From NCBI GenBank assembly GCA_963169105.1, contig OY720639.1:53859848-53923847 (forward strand): a stretch of 64,000 nt of DNA, given 5' to 3'. The notes under the pieces are model-generated. The model was not told where the DNA came from, searched no databases, and saw only the letters and a program-made list of their open reading frames with translations. A program made the position numbers and the translations under genes. Shown here piece after piece: positions 1 to 13,114 of the stretch. Each line of letters opens with the position of its first letter. The first letter of the stretch is position 1. Source of the DNA: Ceriagrion tenellum (lineage: Eukaryota > Arthropoda > Insecta > Odonata > Coenagrionidae).

Positions 1-54
1 AGATATTGTGCGTGGTCAAAATATATCTGTTGAGTCACTTTGCAATCGTAAGCT

Positions 55-160
55 CTCAATTTTTCTAGAACTTCGCCAAAGCCCAGCTTGTAGCCTGAGA
101 GTCTCAAACGGCTCCCACACTAGTTTTTCCATCGGTATGTAGATATAGATAAGTAATGCG
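55..160 (-). repeat. L2/CR1-like retroposon fragment
   Basis: Minus-strand translation gives GWEPFETLRLQA, the C-terminal reverse-transcriptase motif seen again at 26.9, 29.9 and 61.6 kb. The plus-strand right edge ends in a GTAGATATAGATA run like other tails of this family. Confidence 0.55.
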
Positions 161-851
161 ACAATATTAATTGGACCACGTTTTTTACAGATTTAGAGGA
201 AAACTGTACCGGTTATATTTTCTAAAAAACACATGGTTTACTCGCAATGACGATTAGAGCAGTTCCCATGGTGGGAACTAATGGGCACAACAGGAAGAAA
301 CGCCTGGGAAAAGGTCCCTTGTGATGCCGACGTTACATATACGAACTCTTTTCAGGAGAGATGGGGAAGGAGGATGGGTGGACCGTCTCGCCGAATCGAC
401 GATTCACGGCCAACGGACTGGCATTCGACCGTTACGAGCGTTTTTAGGTATGTGTGTACCCACCAAGAGGGAGGAAATCGATTTTGCCAAGCGGTAGCCG
501 GTTCTCCGAAAGGACGTTACGTGAGCAAATATCCGTCCGACACGACGGTCACTAACATCGGTAGCAGTCGGACGTGGAGTTCCAGAAAAAAACGTATCCA
601 GTCGCCATTCTTTCTTCTTTTAGTTTTATGTCGGTACAGTACCTCGACTGGTGCAATTAAGGTGGATCAACCATAGAATGAATTGCATAATATTCAATTA
701 ACACCCAGGTCAACTACCTATAGAAAAACGTATCCTCAGATTTACAAAAACGATAGACTCATATCCTTCAACGCTATTATATTCTATAAATGAACATGAA
801 ATTACTAGGTGTATAAAATGAGACTGGGTGAAACACGTTGAAAAGTATTTT
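161..851. other. No gene recognised
   Basis: A 131-codon open frame exists here, but it has no domain, splice context or codon pattern that I recognise. Confidence 0.5.
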
Positions 852-977
852 TTTGTTCTCTGACCACTGGAGTTTTTATTTTTAATGCTTTAAGATATTA
901 GTGCTCATGAATGCATCTTTCGACGCTTAGCATAAGGAGCAATTCGACAAACGTTTGTTTGTAAAGTTGAAACTAAC
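852..977. repeat. Direct repeat copy A
   Basis: 126 bp repeated at 1261-1386 with two mismatches, offset 409 bp. This implies a recent local duplication. Confidence 0.9.
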
Positions 978-1054
978 CCCATTGGAAATTTTCAGAATCG
1001 CAAACTTCCCTCAAAACTCATCAGTTGAAACAGAGCAGCACTCCGTATTGGGGA

Positions 1055-1255
1055 GTAATTGGAAAACCAACTGAGGTACGCTTTATGCAACGATCCTCAA
1101 CCTTTGTTTTCAGTCATTTATCGAGATTACCGGTCTTCAAGAATTTTCGCTATCGTATTTAACGAGAAGAATGCCATGCGTATTTTTTTTAGCGGGTTGC
1201 GGCAGCCGATTTCCCGTCCAGGCCCAGCAGTACGTTCGAATTCCTTCCCCTCCAC
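1055..1255 (+). repeat. Interspersed repeat, also at 60.4 kb
   Basis: Clearly related to 60395-60600. Both carry an ATGCAAYGATCCT-type start, a middle reading (in one frame) IFAIVFNEKNA here and IFVVVITEENV there, and a TTTCCCG..CAGGCCC block. The class is unknown; it may be part of a larger mobile element. Confidence 0.7.
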
Positions 1256-1260
1256 CTTTT

Positions 1261-1386
1261 TTTGTTCTCTGACCACTGGAGTTTTTACTTTTAATGCTTT
1301 AAGATATTAGTGCTCATGAATGCATCTTTCGACGCTTAGCATAAGGAGAAATTCGACAAACGTTTGTTTGTAAAGTTGAAACTAAC
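1261..1386. repeat. Direct repeat copy B
   Basis: Second copy of the 126-bp unit at 852-977. The interspersed repeat lies between the two copies. Confidence 0.9.
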
Positions 1387-2989
1387 TCTTTAGAGCTCTC
1401 AATTTTTCTAGAACTCTTTTCACACAGCTCTTTTGCAAAATACTTTTTTGTTTCTGGCGAATTTCCATTAGAATTTCCAAAAACTGTCCATCTCCATTTA
1501 GCATGGTTGGGGGAGAAAGTTGCCACAGGAAATTGTAAAGATGCATCAGAGTATGGAAACGGTTATTACACGAAATAGGATGGAGAAGGTCGCGATAAAA
1601 GGAGAGATTCAATAAGGAAGAGTGACAGGGGTTACTATACGTCGATGATATTCAACAATTTCACGCCTATCAGTCATTTAGTCAACATTAATACGTTACT
1701 TTCTAGGAATATGACAAGTTGAACGAAGTCATAATCTCGTGCAGGAAATTGAAGAGGACCGTGCTGGGTAAGTGTGGAAGAAGTAAAAAAATGACGAATT
1801 ACTTATATTTGCACGCCTTTTGGGCATGCGGTCACCATAAATTTTTCTTTTTCGGAGAGTGGAGTATCTATTGAAGCAATATCCAAGCTATCATACGCAG
1901 TAATTTCCCTGTTTCGAAAGAGTTTCCTTTGTCCTCCGTATTCGCTTGCTTTATGCGGGAATACTGTCCTGTCGTATAGGAATGGCTTTGCTTAACCCAC
2001 GTTTCTTTGCATTTTTAATTTACTCAATTTTAATTCCACTTGACTAACAAAATTTTCGTTGTATTTCGTCTGCCCTTAAGGTTTTAGCAATTCTTCGCCA
2101 TTCCTCATTAAATTATAGGCGAGATCAAACTAACCATTTGATTAAAAAAATTATGCTTCGTAATCAGGAAAAAGACCTCACATTTAGGGTGATACAAGCA
2201 TGCCAGTCACTTATTGCCCTACTTTAAGAGATTTTGCCTGAAAATAACATTTCACACAGCATATATGGCACCGCGGTGCGCTTGAGCGATACTTTATTTA
2301 TAAGTTAGGGAAATAATTAAAAAGAGTTCTGATGCATGGATAGTGTCAGGGGATAGTTTGTCTATATCTTTATTTATTTAAAACTGATTTTATAAATAAC
2401 CATAATACTTTATTGAAAATCCCCAAAAAAACCTTCGAATGAAAAGGTATTTTCAGCGTACTGCGTGTGAGAAATAACAGATATGTTAGTTTAGTCAAGT
2501 ACTGAAAACTGTAGTCGTAAAACGAAGTTTCCACGAATTCAATACCGCTTTACTCCCTTCCAGATTCCTAAAACTGATTCAACTTTCAAACTAAGCTCGA
2601 ATATCGTCTTCATTGCGACTAGAGAAAAATATCACTTGAATTACCTCAGTTAAACCTGCAATATTTACCAAGTTTTCTTTTATTCCAGAGTAATTTCTTC
2701 ATTATTCGCGCATAACAATTCTCGTAATAATTTAACTTTGTGTGAATTTTGAATTACAGTCTCCCAATATAATAGCCATGCAAAAAGAAATTTGTTCTGA
2801 ATACAACATTTTATTCACAATCCATTATCACCAAAAATTCTCGATTTCACCAGTTCCGAATTTGGAGTAAAACATATTCATTCTCTATGGATTGCAACAG
2901 ATTTATTTCACCCTTACCATTTCTAAAAGGAGTCATTTGTGCTCTCAAGCGAAGAGTCAGCCAAGGGACACACTGAGAATTACCTCCGT
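1387..2989. other. No gene recognised
   Basis: AT-rich, with no credible reading frame, repeat or RNA found. Confidence 0.5.
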
Positions 2990-3075
2990 CGCAATGAAGG
3001 GGTATAACGTCAACTCCGCATTCCACGTGGCCGCAAGAGTTGTAGGAAACATCAACAAGCAATTCGTGGGAGCTG
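2990..3075 (-). repeat. Decayed coding repeat with VSYNSCGHV motif
   Basis: The minus strand reads ELLVDVSYNSCGHVECGVD within a 71-codon frame. The core (3024-3050) recurs on the plus strand at 20087-20113 with three differences, all synonymous. Probably a fragment of a mobile-element protein; family unknown. Confidence 0.45.
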
Positions 3076-6000
3076 GAATTAACGGACTAAGTGATCATAT
3101 GAGCAACTTCAGCCCTGGAATTGCCTTGCAAAGGTTCATATGAAGAGATTGATGGAAAAGTTACATGTTTTCCTTTGAAGATATCGTTGAGTGAAATGTC
3201 ATCAGTCGCGTTCCCTTCATTTCCTAACTGTAAAGGGATTTGTTTCCCACATCATAAGCGGGAATACCATGGCCAAATATTATACAGTTCCAACAACAAT
3301 GGCAAAAAACTAACAGCTCGGCGCTCATCTGCGCCTTTCAGCGGCGAGCAAGGAGACGTTTACCACAATCCACAGTCTCTTCGTAAAAATTGTGGCTTAA
3401 AGTTTTTTCATAGTAATCTTTGCATTCTCATAGCTTATTTGTGTACAAGTCTTTGGTGTACTCAAACAACAACAGTGCCACATTATTTCCAGAGGAGAGG
3501 CAAACTGCCAACATTTCGCCGCAATAGACGGGATATGCGAGTAAGGAGGAAAGAAAAGTTACTTTTAGCAGAATGACCCAAGATAGATATACCCTAAGGA
3601 CGTCGTTTTTAAGTAATCACGTTGTGTTTCAAAGCAAATTAATAATCTTTGACACGTTGATCAGGCAGCTTCTTAACGGAGTGTGGTGGCGGATTGGGTA
3701 TCCTTACTCGCTACCAGATAGAAACGCTAAAAACGTCAGCTGCAATTTAGTAGAGGGAAATAACCATGAGTGTGTGCGACTCTATGATATTAGACTCCGA
3801 GCATACTTCATACTACATTCGCTATGCCATATTGTCCACTCATCCATTGTTGAGTCGCACTTTCGGAGGAATAGACGTGCCAGAGTGAAACGCAGGGGAT
3901 TTTCACCTCTGGATCTCTTCTTTATATCTACCGGCGCTAATTAAGTCTCCCTGACGGAGATTCGCGGCATGGTCGCTCACCCATTTTAACTCCAGCAATT
4001 AGCTTCATAGTTTGTGGGGATCATAATGTGTGCTCAGTGGTTTCATCAAGCGGAAAGTCTTCCACAATGGGTGAGAAAGTGTTACCGCGGGACAACTGCG
4101 ATTGTTCCGCAGTCGTTTTTTATGTTTTCTTTCCCACCTATCCTTATGAATACTTGCTGTAGGCCGTATTTTCCAGAGTTGTAATATTAGGGACGTCGAG
4201 AATCACTTGGTATGGTTCATAAAATCCCATGCAGATATTATAGCTAATAGTATGTCACTCCACTACTTATTCTGTGCATAAAGGCGGAATTTTTCAATCA
4301 CTCCTCCACGAGACTTGGGTCAAATGCGACGATGACTGGATTTAACAATGGAGCGTTCCACATGTAGTTTATAGTATGGGCCGTTGCCAAACCTAAACAC
4401 CGCCTGCTCTCCTCTGAGCCAAGTTAGCGACATTTTAAAAAACGGAGCTACATTCACGGCTATCCAGAAATAATATTTGTACTCTTGAAAAATCTTACCT
4501 GCGTCCAGTTACCATAATGTGAAGCACTATATTAATTTTCCTTGGCAACATCACATCTCCGGCAGAACGGAGAACGAGAAGGTAAAGGAACTTCCATTAG
4601 ATGAGATTATGAAGTAAATATGGACCCTGCTATAGACTAGGATAGTTACAGATAAGGATGCAAACAACATTCGCAAAAAACTAGAATATTGAAAATAACC
4701 AATTTACCTGACTCAGGCAAGTCGCTTGTCGTGACTAAAGCGTACGCAGATACGTGCAAGCTTTTGTAAATAAATAAGAACAGCATTTTGTCTAATACAT
4801 GCAGGACCTCGCAAGGAAGACAACAACCTGCTACCATTTGAAGTAGCTCCGACGTAAAAGCCTTAAGAGTCACGTTATTCTTATTCTGATTACATGCAAT
4901 CGTGACCTTTGTTTGATATGATAAACAATACCTTTCCACGCCATTTTTTGGATATTGAACATGATATTGCACAGTATTAAATCGGAGAACGGGTGAAACA
5001 TGGGGAAATATTTAAAAATATATATAAATATCTGAGTCGCGAATAGTTGTCCACAATAAATAAATTCTCCCTGGAAATTAAATAATAATAAAATAAAGGC
5101 AAAATACCATCTAATTTTTTATTACTAGCAATTTACGGCAATGATTGAGCTGAAAACGAGTCAATTTAATGGAAATAGAACTGTTCTCGGAGTCCCTCGC
5201 TGGAAAAATAGTTCAATAAAGTAGATTCGTCAACAAATCAGCATTATTTGATTTAAATGTATATTTTTTGTATAATTTTCTGAGCAATTTTTTCAATGTG
5301 AGTTTTTTATGTCAGGTTTTAATCGTGTTCACCGGGTGCGTTAGTTGCATATTGCTTAGTTATATGGAATTGCTAACTAAAGAAATGGTAAAATATAATA
5401 GTTTTATAATGGATTAATGGTTTGAGGAATGGGTGGAGGGGGTGGGAGAAAATCGGAATTGTGCATTAACCAGATTTTAACGAAACACGCCAGGGGACCA
5501 CAGTTAAAGTCTTATCCGACGACCGTACGTAGTACTACATTTTATGTGCTGTCTGAATGGTAGCGCATTAGAGATCGGTGTTCCACTGAGAAAATCTGCC
5601 ACAGCCGAGATTCTAAACCGGACATATAGGATGGAATCAGTAACCTATCCACCATACCAATCCGATCCCGCTAGTTCCTCGTCTCGCCTATTACATGATA
5701 GGTACACGTTTTTATTTTGTTTCCATGGGATCGTTGAATTTGTTCCAACCAAATTTAACGAAATCATCCATCAACAGGTTTCATTTTTTCACTATCATTA
5801 TACAGTACTAGAAATTCAGCCACGCAGAAGGTTTGAACTCAATGACACAGTACCGGACACTGTTTACTCCCCATAACCAGTGTACTCGCGGATGATGGAT
5901 AGAAAAATAGTGGTCATTTAATTAGTACTATTGTGATTTTATATGAAAGAACAAAGTTTCAGGCTTAAAACATGACAAAATTCAATGACTGCGACAACTA

Positions 6001-6690
6001 TATAGAACAAAAGATCCAACTATAAAAATAAATGAAGTTTGTAAAAATATGCGGATTGATTACTGCCTTACAATTAAGCTTCTAAAGGGATTTGAAAGTA
6101 AATAGTTAGCGATTTATAATCACGTTCCTGGGATTTTTTCATATTTTAACGCGTGAATCGCCCGAAACGTATGGGAGTGGTATGGACGAGATGACCGAGA
6201 AAACCTTCTCAAGAGAACAGTACGCAGCTTTCAAAACCGGTCAGGTTAATTGAGAAAGCGCCAAGGACTTTTTCGCATTTTAAAATAAATTATCACTCAA
6301 CCGAGCACAGGATTAATAATCGTTAAATAGGCCGGCTGTTATCTGGTAATTTAGGGATATGAAGGAGTGACACAAACCGGCTTCGTTCCATTGATAACAG
6401 AAAACCTAAAACAAACTTCCTGTCTAGAATATAACAGCACACTTCCGTTCATGCCTAACGGTAAACCTAAAACGTTTCTTGGCGACTGAATATTTCAATT
6501 ATAGTCATTTTCCACTCCTTAAGTAGATTTCTTTCAGGAGGTTTCACCCAAGGAGAGTTGAGGAGCACAACAAACTGTCCGTAACTTTCCTGGCGAGTAT
6601 AGATACATTCAACGATATCCGGCGAGATATTGTGGAACATCATCGTGAAGTTAAAAGAAAAAAATTGTAATACCCACTCCGTTATATATT
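3076..6690. other. No gene recognised
   Basis: Open frames at 3121-3576 and 3573-3944 look like chance frames. At about 5545-5640 there is a faint tRNA-like text (AATGGTAGCGC) that could be a very old SINE head. Otherwise nothing. Confidence 0.45.
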
Positions 6691-6696
6691 CTTACA

Positions 6697-6800
6697 ATAC
6701 GTTTCAACGCTTAAAGCGTCATCATCAGGTACGATGACTGTACCTCATTATGAAACTTTAAGCGATGAAACGCGTTGCACGAATAAATAAATGAGCAGGC
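6697..6800 (-). ncRNA. Penelope-like element terminus with hammerhead-like core
   Basis: The minus strand carries CTGATGA, then a short hairpin (GACGC TTTAA GCGTT, one G-T wobble), then GAAAC. These are the two invariant strands of a hammerhead core around stem II. An inverted, degenerate second copy follows on the plus strand (about 6740-6776), giving a foldback, and then GCACGAATAAATAAATGAG. PLEs are known to carry hammerhead motifs in their terminal repeats. Stem III and the cleavage triplet were not resolved. Confidence 0.5.
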
Positions 6801-6804
6801 ATTT

Positions 6805-9800
6805 CGAAGTTTCTTTCTTTTAACTTGGCGAGCATGGATTTTGAAGTTATATTTAAGCCATGGTGGATGGGAGTATCACATTCTTCAATGCTTATTTGAT
6901 AGAAAAAAGATAGGGTATTTGAATCCCAACGATTTATTGATCGAGCGAGGTTTCGATGCTCTAGCGTTATTTTCCAATCAGGTTGCCTTAGAGCTACAGC
7001 GTCGAATCCGTGATTGTCTAATAGATTATAGCGAGGAAATTTAAGGTATTCCTTTTTTTACAGAAATGGAGAAATGTTAATGTGTTACGCCTGACACTTT
7101 TGAATATCTTCATTGGCTTTGAGCAACCAAAAATAATTCAATGTACCTTCAGTAAATATCATTTATCGCCAATTTTTTCATCCACTCGAAAATGAAATCC
7201 AATAAGTCTATTATTATATAAAATCACAAAAGCTCGATATTTGGGGAATTGCATAATTTGTAAAAAAAAACAAATGGAAATACGCCAAAACGAAAAAGGA
7301 TTTAACAAACTATCTATGAAGGGGGAGGAGAAAATGAAGGCGAATCCCGCGGGCGGGATCAAGGCGGGAAGAACTCAGCTGCCTGCACGAATGACTGCCG
7401 CGGAAGGCGTATAGAATCCTACTCGGTCACCACGACACGAAAGATATTATAAAGGTTTACCGTAGAAAGTCTAAAATAAGGAAAATTAAATTTGAAGCCT
7501 AAAATTGTCAACAGTCGGATGAATGGATTGACGAATAGATTGTGGGCTATAAGACATAAGTACCGCGATTAAAAAAAAATAATAATATAAACCAGTTTCA
7601 AATAGTTCCGAACAACTTACTTCAGCGCAATATGCAGCCAAACTTTGGCGAATAGGCAAACAAGAATGCTAGCGCCCTTAAGTACATATAAACATAACAA
7701 GTCTTCACGAAGAAAAACGGATAGGCATACAGGAACATTTTCTTCATTGATTCATGAAAAGTTAATTTGACCAGCAGGTTATGTTGGCCAAATCGTTAGT
7801 ATGTGTGGTACTGATTCACGACCATGCATTACTGCAAAGCAATAGGCCAAAAGGAACTATTGGAGGAGGACAGGTATTCGCATACGGGTGAACATTTGAA
7901 CTACACTCACCAGTATCGAACCAGGATTGTTAATAGACCACATCAGAGTCGTACTTGCTCTAGGAAATCCACTTTATTGAGTGAACACAGACTTTTGCTC
8001 TTCCAATGTGGCATCACCACTGTCATGCCATTACGTCGTTCTACACTCAATGCTCAGACGCTTAGCCCGAGTACACTGATGGTAGCACCGTGCCTTTTGC
8101 AGGGGAAAAGCACGGCACTTTCGAAGGGTACAGTTATAAATTTCAGATGTGCCACTACATCTGTTTTATATGTTTTAGACCTAGTAGCGCCAAGGCCCAT
8201 AAGTAAAACTCTTGCCCCGCGGCTATCCCTTATTCACCTTTACTATTTCGCCGCTGATGCTGACTCTATTGCGGCGATCGGAAGCATAGAAAATATCATG
8301 AGAGTGATGGAAAATAACCGCGAAAAAATGCCGCCCTAAAGAAGGCTTTCTGAAAGTGGTGAGTTTATGGAAAACTACGTTGCAATGATCCTCCACGAAA
8401 ACACTACTGGTTTTAAGAGCTATATATTTAGAAGTAGTTGCGAAACCAATTCACAATCCACTTCCAAATATCTCAAACAGATTCTCGAAGCCGGAGGCTA
8501 GATTAGTGGATGGCCGATAAACGGATACGTGCGATGGGTACGATACACACGGAGATTATTACTTTCTCGTGATAATTCACATCAGTGACCCTTAAGTTTC
8601 ACTCCTATCACGAACGAGTGCGTCGCCACAAGTTGCCCCACCACGAACAGCCGGGCGTTTATACTCGCGGACAATTTTCACTACTCACGTAAACACGGGA
8701 GATTTCTTAGATAGAGTCGAAAGTTAATTGAGTTGGCGAGGAAAAGGTCATAATTACGGGTGGCCAGTTTCATCTTTCTAATTCCGTCGAGAGAGAGACC
8801 ATTAAATGTCAAAAACTCCCTCCTGAAAATAAATATCAGGATATAATTCCAGATCGGTTACGTGAAAAAACAGAAATAGGACAGATTGCCTAAGCTCACG
8901 CTGGTAAATAAACTAGCAATCACCCTGGGTGGGCCTATTACATACGACTCATTATGAACGATGAGAAGATACACAAAGGTAAAAGGAAACTTCCACTATG
9001 CATGAAACTCCTTTTTACACGATAACTGACTCAGAACAAAACATTGTACTGTAGTGAGCAATTCAATACTTGATACTAAGGGCGGATTCAACCATTATTG
9101 AAGCTCCCTTTTCATGTTTCTCAAAACCATTGAAAAATTAGATGCGAGGGAGCAGTGTATTTATTATTTCATAGTGCGTCTACTATAATTTCAAATCATA
9201 CATAAGCTATCGAGGGCAGCAGGCGGCCAAACAACTGACAGGATATTTTCATCTACTTTTGTGTCACTGCCAGAGAGTTATCAGTACCATTAAGGTAGTA
9301 AAGATGACGCCGATTCAAATAAGTAATGATTGCACGGCGACTATATAAATCAACTTGATTAGTCGAAATCTAAAAAATCCTATCGGGAGCGAAACTAGTA
9401 CCAGCACCGGTATAGAAACCAGGACCGCACCAATTGTGAACTCAAGACGTTTAGGGAGTATGAAAGCAATCATGCTTGCCAGTTCTGTATCACACGATAG
9501 TGGAAAGTAATTAGGCTAACTACCACCCTCCAACGTGTGCTGGATAAAGTCTCTAGTGAAACATGATTTTACTCAAGGATACTTTCACTATCAGGCCCAA
9601 GGGTAAAGTTTGGGGCATTAAATTAGGAATCGGGGCTTATTTCATGAGCTGGGCCACATTTTCTGGAATATTTTCAAATTATGCCCGTTTTTAGGTAATT
9701 TTTAATGAAGACGACTTCAAACCAATGATTCACCAGCCTCTTTATCACTCACCTGTCCAACGTCTGTGACAAGTTTTCGGTTGATTTGACCTTCAGTACG

Positions 9801-10955
9801 CTTTTATCCTTTTTCTCTCAAACATGTCTTTATCTTCACATCCTTCGTCCTTCACCCGAACCACTACTTACCCGACCTTCGCTTTCCTATGCCCGGCCGA
9901 ATATAAATAAGAACTCACAACGGGGAAAGATGCAACAACCCCTTAGTATAACGAGTGAACATAGCAACCGCGCGTAATAGAAGTTTGGATTATATTAAGG
10001 TAATTTATTCGAGACGGCTACATGGGTTCACGAAGTCAACTCTTAAAATATACACGTTTGAGATACGTATTTCTGCTACGTCGCAGTGAGTTCGTGGTTT
10101 GCTTTTTAAGAAAGATAAGAAAAGAATGGTAATAGGTTTGTGAAAAAGATACACGAGTCCTTTCTGAAAGCGGAAATATATGGGAATAAGATAACATGAA
10201 ATATTGAGAGCTTTCCACTCAAGCTGTTAAATTAGCGCAGGCCTGAACAAATCAGCGTGCAGGAACTATGCGCGCGGGCGAAAAGTTCGGATATCTGCTA
10301 TTAGGCAACATTTTATTGGCTTCCTAAAGTCATCGGCGACTATGAAGAGCGCAGTAATCAAACTCGTTCCCATTAAGCATTTGAATTTGTACCACTGAGG
10401 GATTAAAAAACTTTACTTTATCCATGTTCGACTCCTTTGCTAAAAATCAACGCTAATACAAAAATTGCGCATACAATCATCGATAGTTTGCCTTGCTCAA
10501 CACACATCAACTTTACTCACGATCTGTTAATTATGAGTAAGCAAGGCCGAAAACGAATGGAAAGTGCAGCGTGACGTTATGCTGCAAAATGAGCGGCGCA
10601 TTAGAGCGAATGGGAAGGTGCCAAAGTATGTGCTATCGAATCTTCCGCAGTACCTCCGGTGGCGCCCCCATCGAGCAAGGAAACGGACGCTGCAGTTTTG
10701 GCTATGGAAATTCCACATAACTCAGTCCCGGAACAAGGTCAAAATAGTTTAAGATGGCTCTGGCCTCAGGGTCAGTTATTCCATATATTCTGAAAACTTA
10801 TGCATGGCATCTTTGAAGTACGATTTATTAACTGTTACACTTCAATTAAAACAAAAAATTTCCACATCGGCTGTTTTGGAGACGGCTTATATTACCAATA
10901 ACGCGAATTCGAAATGAAAGGCATACATAACGGACGTTCAACATATTAAGCTTCA
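6805..10955. other. No gene recognised
   Basis: Several 60-170 codon frames (e.g. 7824-8339) lack recognisable domains. No clear repeat was found. Confidence 0.45.
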
Positions 10956-10959
10956 TCCA

Positions 10960-11510
10960 AACTATTATGATAGAAATGATCACAGGCATAAAATCAAGAA
11001 AATAGACTCTAGAACCAAAAGATTTAGAAGCCATTTTTTCCACGTTCAATGAGGGACCATAATAGCTGCGAAATATCAGTTCTAGGAAACTGGCCCTCAT
11101 TAGGTAAATTAAGTTTTGCACTTGTGCTAAATATATTAACAGCATTATTAGCAATTACCTCATATGAAATTTTCGGCAAGATATATCTCTTGCATGATTT
11201 AGTACTTTGTAGTTCTATTCATCAGTCGCATTAATAATATTACCCAGTAGTTGGACCTCAAATAGTTCACTGCATGGTAGCATGTTCGTTTTCGTACTAC
11301 TCTCCTAGTTTCTGGGATGAAACTGGCTTTTCTGGTTTCTGGCGCAATGCCATACTGATTGCTTTTGGCCGGTGCCAGGCATTCGGGCGAACACGCGCGG
11401 TTCTGATTTCTGTTGGGTTCAGATGAGTGCTGCCTGCTTAGTGCGGAATCACCCCGTGCTACACTCCCTAGTGGTGGCTTGCATGGTATTTCGTATATAT
11501 AGATATAAGA
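10960..11510 (+). repeat. L2/CR1-like retroposon, 3' end
   Basis: The AACCAAAAG..CATTTTTTCCACG..GGGACCATAATAGCTG text parallels the FFPRTIRDHN C-terminal codons at 27.2 kb. The 3' tail (GTGCTACACTCCCTAGTGG, GGCTTGCATGGTATTTCGTA, then a TATAGATATA run) matches the other tails. The copy is frame-broken. Confidence 0.7.
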
Positions 11511-11514
11511 TTTT

Positions 11515-12175
11515 ACTTAAATAATACTTACGTAGATAGACAACCTTTTACTTAAAATTATTCAAAATAAACAAGAAAGTCCTAGAAAATCGAATAAAAA
11601 TGAAATATAGGAACCTAATCACCTATTTCTTAAGCGAATTACTTGTGCATTGATATCAAAATGCAGTAATTCCATGCAAATGGCGCTGAAGTCTACTCTT
11701 ATGCAAGATCGTTCAATATCAATTGTATTCTTTCTTCGGTATAGATGTTCGCAACGTAAACAAGTCTGCCATTAATGTGCTTATTTTGGTATAGTTCCCA
11801 TGAACATAGCATACGTTGTTCAACGCTTTTGTTGATTGGCAGTGTACGTATATGTATTCGTAATGACCACTTGCGCCGCATAGTCACTGACTTTCATGGG
11901 TGAGCTATGGCAGTAAGTGCACAGTGAGCACACTAACGGCGGCCGTGAGTTGGTAATGGTTACGAGACCCACATCAATAGAGCTACGGGTATATCGAATC
12001 GAACTACTCTGCTCTTATGGCCGGGAATGTGTAGCCATTAAAAATATATGCGTTGAATAATAGGCATATTTTGCACCTTAATTTTAGTATTCTTAAGGTA
12101 CTCCTTATAATCAGCGACAGCAGGACTTTTCAACCAAACGAATAAAAATGTGTATTTCAGTATTTGCTTTGACTC
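11515..12175. other. No gene recognised
   Basis: AT-rich spacer with no feature seen. Confidence 0.45.
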
Positions 12176-12450
12176 AGGGAGTCAGGCCAGAGAGCCATCT
12201 TTAGAAGATGAGGCAGGAAACCCAAAAAGAGGAGAGAGATGGGAGAGAGGAAATGTTGTTACTTTTTTGGGGAAGAGTTTATTAAAGGGAAAGAAGCCCT
12301 TCAGCCGCCGCTCCGCGTGGAGACCGTCCTTCCCCCCGAGCAACAATTACCGCGATAGTCATTAAGGGTGCGTAGTGTGAGGGGGAAAGGGAGGGGAGAA
12401 GGGTGGCAAGATGCAGAGGTGGGGAGGGGGAGGGCGGGAGAAATTCCTTC
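12176..12450 (+). repeat. Polypurine-rich low-complexity tract
   Basis: Strong G/A bias on the plus strand (GGGGAAAGGGAGGGGAGAAG and similar). The open frames here are composition artefacts. Confidence 0.7.
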
Positions 12451-13114
12451 CCACACCTCTGTTTTCCCACTTAAGGAGGCTGCCTGGCTACTGCGTGGAT
12501 CAAAACCCACGAGAAATTCCACATTTTTATTAATTCCATTCAAACGAATACCTTTCACTGATATCGCGCCGTGGACAGCGTGGAAAACCATCAACCACGC
12601 AAAATTTAAAAGCAATACTCGTTAGATCCAAATTATGCGGCAAATATATACCTTTTAGTGATTCAACTATTTTCAGAGACTACTATTTAACCAGCAATAT
12701 AATATAAATTTAAAAAAGCATAAACAATAAGTTTTCGAGGGATGCGCATCTTGCAAAGTATGTCTGTCAGAGCTATGGTCCCCCACCAACAATAGTATCA
12801 TTTAAAAAATCTAAGAGTAGTTTAAGACAAACTTATAGCCAAAATTTTGTAGCCGCCAAACCCGATGGCAGAGATATATAAATCCCAGAAGAATTAAGTA
12901 CGGGCTATTGATGACTTCTCAAAATATGATGTCGTTCGGCTACTTTATTTCAATTTGATTCCCTAGTATGGCACAAACGTGGGGCCATTTTTTGCACACT
13001 CGATACATTTCTACGGCTCAAAAATATTAATTTTTGTCTTATAATCGTGAATCCTTTTTTTACGCTGTTAAGCCGGCAGTATTTCAAGTTTGATTTATTT
13101 GAGAAGTCGTGCGA

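Noticed and set aside
281..676. 131-codon plus-strand frame as a gene
   Set aside because: No recognisable domain, low-complexity or splice support; looks like chance.
3121..3944. Two consecutive plus-strand frames (151 and 123 codons)
   Set aside because: No motif, no homology recognised, and composition like the surrounding spacer.
5540..5640. SINE head at 5.5 kb
   Set aside because: Box-A-like text is present but box B is too degenerate to claim.
7824..8339. 171-codon frame as a gene
   Set aside because: Basic, Ser/Thr-rich translation without any domain or conserved pattern.
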